Shown here in pieces: positions 58,943 through 64,000 of a stretch of 64,000 nt of DNA. Position numbers and translations under genes: made by a program. The stretch is taken from the NCBI RefSeq assembly GCF_000747525.1, contig NZ_CP009278.1:3224001-3288000 (forward strand), given 5' to 3'. This stretch comes from Sphingobacterium sp. ML3W (GTDB lineage: Bacteria; Bacteroidota; Bacteroidia; Sphingobacteriales; Sphingobacteriaceae). Under the pieces are notes generated by a model, which did no database searches, was not told where the DNA came from, and was given only the letters and a program-made list of their open reading frames with translations. How positions within the stretch are numbered: position 1 is the stretch's first letter; each line of letters starts with the position of its first letter.

Positions 58943-60016
58943 CTATCTTTTGAGTTTTCGAATGTCAAAGATACGCTTTTCTGCGATTTCATTAGCAGCT
59001 TGGAACGAAGAAATATTTTCTTGCTTCGATTTTTGGAAAACTTCGCGTGTTGCGCTATAGATATTTTTGATTACAAATTCGGTATGATCAGCGCCATATC
59101 CTTGTATTTCTGAATAACAACTAACCAACGCGCCGGCATTAATTAAGTAATCTGGCGCATATAAAATACCCCTTTCATGTAGGATATTACTGGTCATTAA
59201 TTCTTCCTTCAATTGATTGTTCGCAGCTCCTGCAATGATCTTACATTGCATTCTTGAGGCTGTCTCTGGGTTAACCGTACCTCCAAGTGCACAAGGGGCG
59301 TAAACATCGCAATCAAAATCAAAAACTTTATCGAATGCAATTGTTTCGACTTTATATTTAGCGGCTATCTTAAGCATTCGATCTTCTGTGATATCACTTA
59401 CATATACGCGTGAGTTTTCTTCGCGTAACATCTCGATTAATCGTTCTCCAACACTCCCGATACCATGTACAATGACTTTTCGTCCAGCTAGACTGTCCGA
59501 ACCATACAGCTCTTTTAAAGATGCTTTTATTCCATAAAGAACACCCTGTGCTGCAAACATAGAAGTATCTCCTCCTCCATTTATGGCTTTTGGAAGCCCT
59601 GCTACGTAAGATGTTTCCGTAAAGATATGCTCCAAATCACGTTGTCCAATGCCAACATCTATCGAAGCAATAAAATTACCATTTAATCCTTCAATAAATT
59701 GTCCAAATCTTCGAAGTAAAACCTCCGTTTTATCAATTCGGTGATTTCCGATAATAACGGCACTCCCTCCTCCTAGATTAAGACCGCTAATAGCGGACTT
59801 ATAGGTAATCGCTTTAGACAGTCGAAGTGCATCTTCGATAGCCTCTTCTGTACTGGAATAAGGCAACATGCGAACACCTCCTATCGCTGGACCTAACGTC
59901 GTGTCATGAATAGCGACAATTGCTTTCAAACCAACTACTTCATCATTACAAAAAAATAAATTTTGGTGACCAAATTGGCCCAATAATTCGAAAATTGGAG
60001 TTTGCGTTGCTGACAT
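58943..60016 (-). CDS. Glu/Leu/Phe/Val dehydrogenase family protein with altered catalytic lysine
   Basis: A 357-residue protein with the fold of leucine dehydrogenase, which deaminates branched-chain amino acids with NAD+. The N-terminal domain has IHDTTLGPAIGGVRM and SKAITYKSAISGLNLGGG; the NAD domain has VIVHGIGSVGERLIEML. The catalytic Lys that follows GGG in characterised enzymes is Ser85 here, while the other active-site Lys (Lys73 in TYKSA) remains, and the following DVG is kept. Activity is therefore doubtful. I use the ATG at 60016, not an upstream TTG. A -7 box (TATTTTTG, 60056-60063, minus) gives a leader of about 35 nt. Confidence 0.88.
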   Translation of the reverse strand: MSATQTPIFELLGQFGHQNLFFCNDEVVGLKAIVAIHDTTLGPAIGGVRMLPYSSTEEAIEDALRLSKAITYKSAISGLNLGGGSAVIIGNHRIDKTEVLLRRFGQFIEGLNGNFIASIDVGIGQRDLEHIFTETSYVAGLPKAINGGGDTSMFAAQGVLYGIKASLKELYGSDSLAGRKVIVHGIGSVGERLIEMLREENSRVYVSDITEDRMLKIAAKYKVETIAFDKVFDFDCDVYAPCALGGTVNPETASRMQCKIIAGAANNQLKEELMTSNILHERGILYAPDYLINAGALVSCYSEIQGYGADHTEFVIKNIYSATREVFQKSKQENISSFQAANEIAEKRIFDIRKLKR

Positions 60017-60188
60017 AAAATTATGCTTCAAGTTTTACTTATGGTAATTTGACAACAAAAATAGAAAATATATTTCACACTAAATTTTTCTTTGAAAATA
60101 ATTCCAAAACTTATGAATTGTCTATGACAGTTTAAGTTCTGAAAATTGAAAATTAAATGCTGAATATGTTTTACATTTGTATTATTAT

Positions 60189-61964
60189 ATGAAAGAATTA
60201 GCTTATTTAAATAAATACTTCTACAAGTACCGCTGGAAATTAGTTCCAGGTGTTATTTTCGTCATCATTTCGAATTACTTTGGTATCCTTCCTGCAAAAG
60301 TCATTCGTGAGGCTTTTGACCTGGTTCAGGAAAACATCTATTTATATAAACTCTATAATGGATTTGAAAGACAGGAACTCATCTATAAGGTTTTTGGTTC
60401 AAGTTTGTTGTTTTTTGGAACAGTTGTATTATTACTGTCCTTACTAAGAGGTATATTCCTTTTTATGATGCGCCAGACAATTATCTTGACATCGCGTCAT
60501 ATTGAATATGATTTAAAAAATGAGATCTATAGGCATTATCAAAAATTAGATTTTGCTTTTTTTAGGCGGAACAATACAGGAGACCTAATGAGTAGGGCTA
60601 CTGAAGATGTCAATCAGGTGCGGAATTATCTGGGGCCTGCCATCATGTATGCAATCAATACTGTTGTCTTATCGATTATGGTCATTTATGCCATGTATGA
60701 CGTCAATGCGCGCTTGGCGACCTATGCGCTTATCCCTATCCCAATCCTTTCAGTTGTTATTTTATTCGTCAATAAAATCATCAACAAGAGAAGTGAAAAA
60801 ATTCAAAAACAACTGGCTCGTTTAGCATCTTTTGTACAAGAGAATTTCGCTGGAATTAGAGTTATTAAAACATACAATCGCGAAAAATATAAAATGGATG
60901 CCTTTGAAGACGAGAGCACAATATACCGAAATACTGCTTTGTCATTGGTAAAGGTACAAGCTGTTTTCTTTCCTTTAATATTATTGCTAGTAGGCTTAAG
61001 TACAATTATAACAATTTATGTCGGTGGTATTGAAGTTGCAAAAGGAACGATTACCGCCGGTAATATTGCTGAATTCATTATTTACGTCAACCAATTAACC
61101 TTCCCTGCCATGTCTTTAGCATGGGTAACTTCACTAGTCCAAAGAGCATCAGCTTCTCAAAAAAGAATTAATGAATTTTTGAACACAAACTCACCGATTG
61201 TTAATGGAACAAATAGAAAAACACTTACTGGGGATCTAAAAGTAGAGAACATTTCGTTTACCTATCCAGAAACCGGCATTCAAGCTATCAAAGATCTATC
61301 TTTCCATATTCAAGCAGGAAAAACTCTTGCTATTATTGGGAAGACGGGTTCTGGAAAATCGACGTTAGCCAATCTACTCCTCCGTATGTATGATATCGAC
61401 AAAGGGAGTATTAAATACGACGACACCCCTATTCCAGAGCTTGATTTTCAAGATTTAAGACAACAGATAGGTTTTGTACCCCAAGAAATTTTTCTATTTT
61501 CGGATACCATCAGTAACAATATTGCCTTCGGAATTGACCATTTTACGCAAGAACAGGTGGAGCAAGCGGCTAAAGATGCAGCTGTGTATGAAAACATCAT
61601 CGCATTTGATGAGGGTTTTGAAACGTCTGTGGGCGAACGTGGCATTACATTGTCGGGCGGACAGAAACAAAGAGTCTCTATCGCTCGGGCACTAATTAAG
61701 GAGCCTAAGATATTAATCTTTGACGATTGTTTATCAGCAGTAGATACCAAGACGGAAGAGCAGATACTTACTTCTCTAAGTCGTATCATGAAAGGAAAAA
61801 CCTGCGTTTTTATTGCTCATCGTGTGTCTACAATCAAAAATGCGGATAAAATCATTGTCTTAGATGATGGGAAAATTGCAGAAGAGGGTTCTCATGAAGA
61901 ACTCATGAACTTAAAGGGACAATACTTTGAATTGCATGAGAAACAATTGCTAGAGGCCATATAG
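60189..61964 (+). CDS. ABC exporter, fused membrane and ATPase domains (MsbA-like)
   Basis: A 591-residue half-transporter that works as a dimer. The first 320 residues form a six-helix membrane domain; the ATPase follows with Walker A GKTGSGKST, Q loop VGFVPQEIFLFSD, signature TLSGGQKQRVSIARAL and Walker B ILIFDDCLSAVDT. The substrate could be lipid or drug; nothing near it decides. The start is taken at the ATG 60189. TACATTTG (60172-60179) ends nine bases before this, and an upstream TTG overlaps it, so it cannot be the start. Confidence 0.9.
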   Translation: MKELAYLNKYFYKYRWKLVPGVIFVIISNYFGILPAKVIREAFDLVQENIYLYKLYNGFERQELIYKVFGSSLLFFGTVVLLLSLLRGIFLFMMRQTIILTSRHIEYDLKNEIYRHYQKLDFAFFRRNNTGDLMSRATEDVNQVRNYLGPAIMYAINTVVLSIMVIYAMYDVNARLATYALIPIPILSVVILFVNKIINKRSEKIQKQLARLASFVQENFAGIRVIKTYNREKYKMDAFEDESTIYRNTALSLVKVQAVFFPLILLLVGLSTIITIYVGGIEVAKGTITAGNIAEFIIYVNQLTFPAMSLAWVTSLVQRASASQKRINEFLNTNSPIVNGTNRKTLTGDLKVENISFTYPETGIQAIKDLSFHIQAGKTLAIIGKTGSGKSTLANLLLRMYDIDKGSIKYDDTPIPELDFQDLRQQIGFVPQEIFLFSDTISNNIAFGIDHFTQEQVEQAAKDAAVYENIIAFDEGFETSVGERGITLSGGQKQRVSIARALIKEPKILIFDDCLSAVDTKTEEQILTSLSRIMKGKTCVFIAHRVSTIKNADKIIVLDDGKIAEEGSHEELMNLKGQYFELHEKQLLEAI

Positions 61965-61990
61965 GTTTCTTATAATACCTGGGAATACGT

Positions 61991-62036
61991 CTCAAAACGA
62001 AAGCCCTTCAAATATTTGAAGGGCTTTCGTTTTGAG
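61991..62036. terminator. 46-bp perfect palindrome, bidirectional terminator
   Basis: Two 23-base arms (61991-62013 and 62014-62036) are exact complements without a spacer. The centre AATATT would form the loop, leaving a GC-containing stem with A4/T4 runs. It starts 27 bases after the ABC exporter stop. Confidence 0.8.
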
Positions 62037-62164
62037 AAGGCAATGCTAATGTTAATCTGTTCAATAGAACCACAAGCGATTTATATCATTTTCACCTCCG
62101 TATTGATGTGAAAATGATAAATAATTCGGCTAAAATCAAATTATGGGAATTTCCCCCTTCAGAA

Positions 62165-62956
62165 TTAAGCGAAGCTTAGATCCTGTTTAAAAACGATGCA
62201 TAAAGCTCTATACAAATCGGGATGGTGACTTTTTAGGCGATCTGGATTCTCGAAAAAATACTCAGATGCTACAGCGAAAAACTCGGCTCTATTCGTAATA
62301 CCATATGGATCAATATCCGATTTACCATCTTGAATTTTGATAATTTCTTTTCGTATCATTTCTAACCAAGCTAAGGTGTAAGTATGATCCACTAAAAAAT
62401 CAGGTAAACCGTCCACTTCCCCATCCGTCTTATCCAATAAATGGACAAATTCATGAATGGCAGTATTTTGGCCATCTTTTGTATTTGCGAAACCAGCTTC
62501 TAGCGCTGCTTTTGATAAAATCATTTGACCGTTCATAGCGCCTTCTCCAACCATACCTAAAATGGTACGATCTTGATTGCCCTCAAATTGGTAATCTGGA
62601 TTAAATGTATTTGGATAGAGCATTACTGTTGTTAAGTTGGCATATTCCCATTTTTTAAAAGCAAAAACAGGTATGATAGCACTTGCTGCAACAAGCATGT
62701 AGTCTTTTAAAGAAACTTCAACCCCGACTCCTTCGACAGCAATCTGGTCCAAAAAATGCAGGCAACGTTCTTCAAATTCAATTTTATCGGTAGCACTCAG
62801 ACGCTGATAATAAGACACTTCCTTTTCTAAAATACCCTTACCTTCCTGACTCAAAACCCTTCTAATGGCTTTACTGTTTTTCTCTGTTTTATTTAATAGA
62901 AAATAGACAAAGTAAATAGCAGCAGGAACCAAAATGATAATAAACAATTTCTCCAT
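62165..62956 (-). CDS. MtfA-like (M90) zinc peptidase
   Basis: A 263-residue protein with one N-terminal membrane helix (FIIILVPAAIYFVYFLL). The zinc motif is TAIHEFVHLLDKTDGEVDGL, with HEFVH as HExxH and the family's LLDxxDG continuation. E. coli MtfA (YeeI) binds the repressor Mlc and has aminopeptidase activity; the Bacteroidota members carry a membrane anchor. No partner gene is near. It follows the lipoprotein gene by 6 bp, so they probably form an operon. Confidence 0.9.
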   Translation of the reverse strand: MEKLFIIILVPAAIYFVYFLLNKTEKNSKAIRRVLSQEGKGILEKEVSYYQRLSATDKIEFEERCLHFLDQIAVEGVGVEVSLKDYMLVAASAIIPVFAFKKWEYANLTTVMLYPNTFNPDYQFEGNQDRTILGMVGEGAMNGQMILSKAALEAGFANTKDGQNTAIHEFVHLLDKTDGEVDGLPDFLVDHTYTLAWLEMIRKEIIKIQDGKSDIDPYGITNRAEFFAVASEYFFENPDRLKSHHPDLYRALCIVFKQDLSFA

Positions 62957-62962
62957 ATTTTT

Positions 62963-63718
62963 TTATTTAACAATTTTCCAATCCTGATTACGCTCTCTCA
63001 AATGTCTCAAGAAGCCTTTGTAGTGCGCAGCCCCAAACATAATCAGAATTTTCTTTTGCGCAGCATCCGAAACCAAAGCTGCTAAATTTTCTTCTCTTCT
63101 TTTCATAATAAATTCCTTGTCGAAAAGAATTCTCAACCTCGGTTTTATCGGTTTACAAGTATAAGATTCATTTAGAGGGGTATTCCAGTCACAAGAATCC
63201 AAAACAATATCACCATACGTATACTCAAATTCATCCAGCAATACATTTTTGGGTATATCCGCCACCACAGCATTATTATAATCTACCTTAAAAAATGAAT
63301 ACTCCGGCTGTTGAATGATTCGACTACCTAAATTTCGATAAATAGGGGCCATTAATATCCTGGAGGTATCAGATGAATTTTCATATAACTTCGTACTGCC
63401 CATAACGTGTCCCACCAATTTTCTGAATTTCCGATCATATAAATCTCTTTGTTGCGCACTATCGACCTGGTATGCAATGCTTTCATAAAAGACAACAAAG
63501 CCTTCCTTTTGAAGAGAATCGACATGATGTTGAATAAAATCATAATAATTGCGCTTACCTAAATGTCGCATGGGAATGAAAATAATTTCGCGGTCACCAT
63601 TTTTTAAATGATGCATCCTAGAAGCATTTTGTAAAACTCCTGTTGATTGCAACACAAGAGATTCTGCACAAGATGAAAATAAAAAAAGAAAAGTGATTAG
63701 AACAAGATGGTAACGCAT
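62963..63718 (-). CDS. Hypothetical lipoprotein, distantly TraB/Tiki-like
   Basis: A 251-residue lipoprotein. I use the ATG at 63718, which opens a signal with lipobox FLFSSCAES. Two segments, IFIPMRHLGKRNYYDF with VVFYES shortly after, and ILIMFGAAHYKGFLRHL near the C terminus, recall the paired histidine motifs (GxxH and GxxHxxG) of the TraB/PrgY/Tiki superfamily of metal proteases. The similarity is weak and not proven. It precedes the MtfA-like peptidase by 6 bp. A TATATTTG -7 box (63741-63748, minus) lies 22 bases upstream. Confidence 0.65.
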   Translation of the reverse strand: MRYHLVLITFLFLFSSCAESLVLQSTGVLQNASRMHHLKNGDREIIFIPMRHLGKRNYYDFIQHHVDSLQKEGFVVFYESIAYQVDSAQQRDLYDRKFRKLVGHVMGSTKLYENSSDTSRILMAPIYRNLGSRIIQQPEYSFFKVDYNNAVVADIPKNVLLDEFEYTYGDIVLDSCDWNTPLNESYTCKPIKPRLRILFDKEFIMKRREENLAALVSDAAQKKILIMFGAAHYKGFLRHLRERNQDWKIVK

Positions 63719-63769
63719 ATCTAAATAGAAAACTAATTTACAAATATACCTTTGGTTTAACAATTATCA

Positions 63770-63785
63770 TGCAGTATTTACTGCA
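63770..63785. promoter_or_regulatory. 16-bp palindrome between dps and the lipoprotein gene
   Basis: TGCAGTA-TT-TACTGCA is a perfect palindrome with a two-base centre. It lies 22 bp upstream of the -7 box of the lipoprotein gene and just after the dps terminator. It could be an operator; nothing further supports it. Confidence 0.35.
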
Positions 63786-63791
63786 TTTACC

Positions 63792-63826
63792 AAAAAAAAA
63801 GCAGTAATCGAAATGATTACTGCTTT
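63792..63826 (-). terminator. Terminator of dps
   Basis: A perfect 12-bp stem (63798-63809 with 63815-63826), loop GAAAT, followed on the minus strand by a long T run. It is 20 bases past the dps stop. Confidence 0.85.
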
Positions 63827-63846
63827 CCTAAACATTATGTTATATC

Positions 63847-64000
63847 TTAAGCTGTATGGGCACGTAACATCCACGCCATTTTTTCATGTTGCGCCAATAA
63901 ACCCACTAAGAAATCTTCTGATGCTTGGTCTCCCGCTTTATCGACAGCATCCAAATTTCCTCTTATATTCATAATAACAGACTCGTGATCTGACAGCAAT
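63847..64000 (-). CDS. dps: Dps-family ferritin-like protein, C-terminal part (cut by window edge)
   Basis: The last 51 codons of a minus-strand gene whose stop is at 63847-63849. The peptide contains VDKAGDQASEDFLVGLLAQH and ends with HEKMAWMLRAHTA. The HEK-AWMLRA ending is typical of Dps, the dodecamer that stores iron and protects DNA in starvation and peroxide stress. The metal-binding N-terminal part is outside the window. Its own terminator follows. Confidence 0.88.
   Translation of the reverse strand, partial: LLSDHESVIMNIRGNLDAVDKAGDQASEDFLVGLLAQHEKMAWMLRAHTA

Overview
This window is a chromosomal segment from a Bacteroidota bacterium, most likely Sphingobacterium or a close relative in the Sphingobacteriaceae. 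That placement is inferred from the 16S sequence read by eye, the AT-rich codon use, the frequent lack of Shine-Dalgarno sequences, and repeated Bacteroidota-type promoters (TTG, about 20 bp, TAnnTTTG). No database search was possible.

Layout. 1-80: end of a tRNA-Ser gene and its terminator. 100-3250: a small hypothetical protein, an RdsA/BaiN-like flavoprotein and a secreted SGNH hydrolase. 3400-7540: recQ-kdsA facing kdsD, so two Kdo (inner LPS core sugar) genes flank the helicase. 7660-13300: a DUF1573 protein, an aminotransferase, a small coiled-coil protein, then topA, a 137-aa protein and cmk on the minus strand. 13800-17660: the glycerol operon glpD-glpK-glpF. 17800-23560: a complete rRNA operon on the minus strand (16S, tRNA-Ile, tRNA-Ala, 23S, 5S) with two tandem promoters and a decayed second 5S-like copy behind it. 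23560-24660: 1.1 kb without genes but full of repeats, including a nested inverted repeat with four C-tracts. 24660-27410: an AraC regulator with a DODA-type dioxygenase, a SelW-like protein and an NlpE-like lipoprotein. 27530-34510: an M16 protease, xerD, and a TonB receptor with a lipoprotein behind a Fur-family-like palindrome. 34580-37110: tRNA-Arg, a GNAT protein and an ada/alkB alkylation-repair pair. 37280-41980: a Tat-dependent Gfo/Idh oxidoreductase and a HEAT/DUF1080 protein. 42100-49480: recR, a LOG protein, two tRNA-Thr genes, clpB, a membrane protein and a UPF1-like helicase. 49600-54480: a TIGR01777 protein, metNIQ behind an attenuator-like leader, and an MFS transporter. 54500-60020: minus-strand housekeeping genes (nusB, DUF1573, yajC; then ybbR, coaE, an MBL exonuclease) and a leucine-dehydrogenase-like gene. 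60180-64000: an ABC exporter, an MtfA-like peptidase, a lipoprotein and the end of dps.

Most of this is ordinary core genome and I see no phage, IS element, CRISPR array or defence island. The points I would look at again are the repeat-rich desert upstream of the rRNA operon with its nested inverted repeat and G-quadruplex motif, the metN leader, the palindrome in front of the TonB receptor, the Lys-to-Ser change in the leucine-dehydrogenase-like protein, the 5S remnant, and several genes whose promoter -7 box lies only 4-11 nt from the start codon, which suggests leaderless transcripts.
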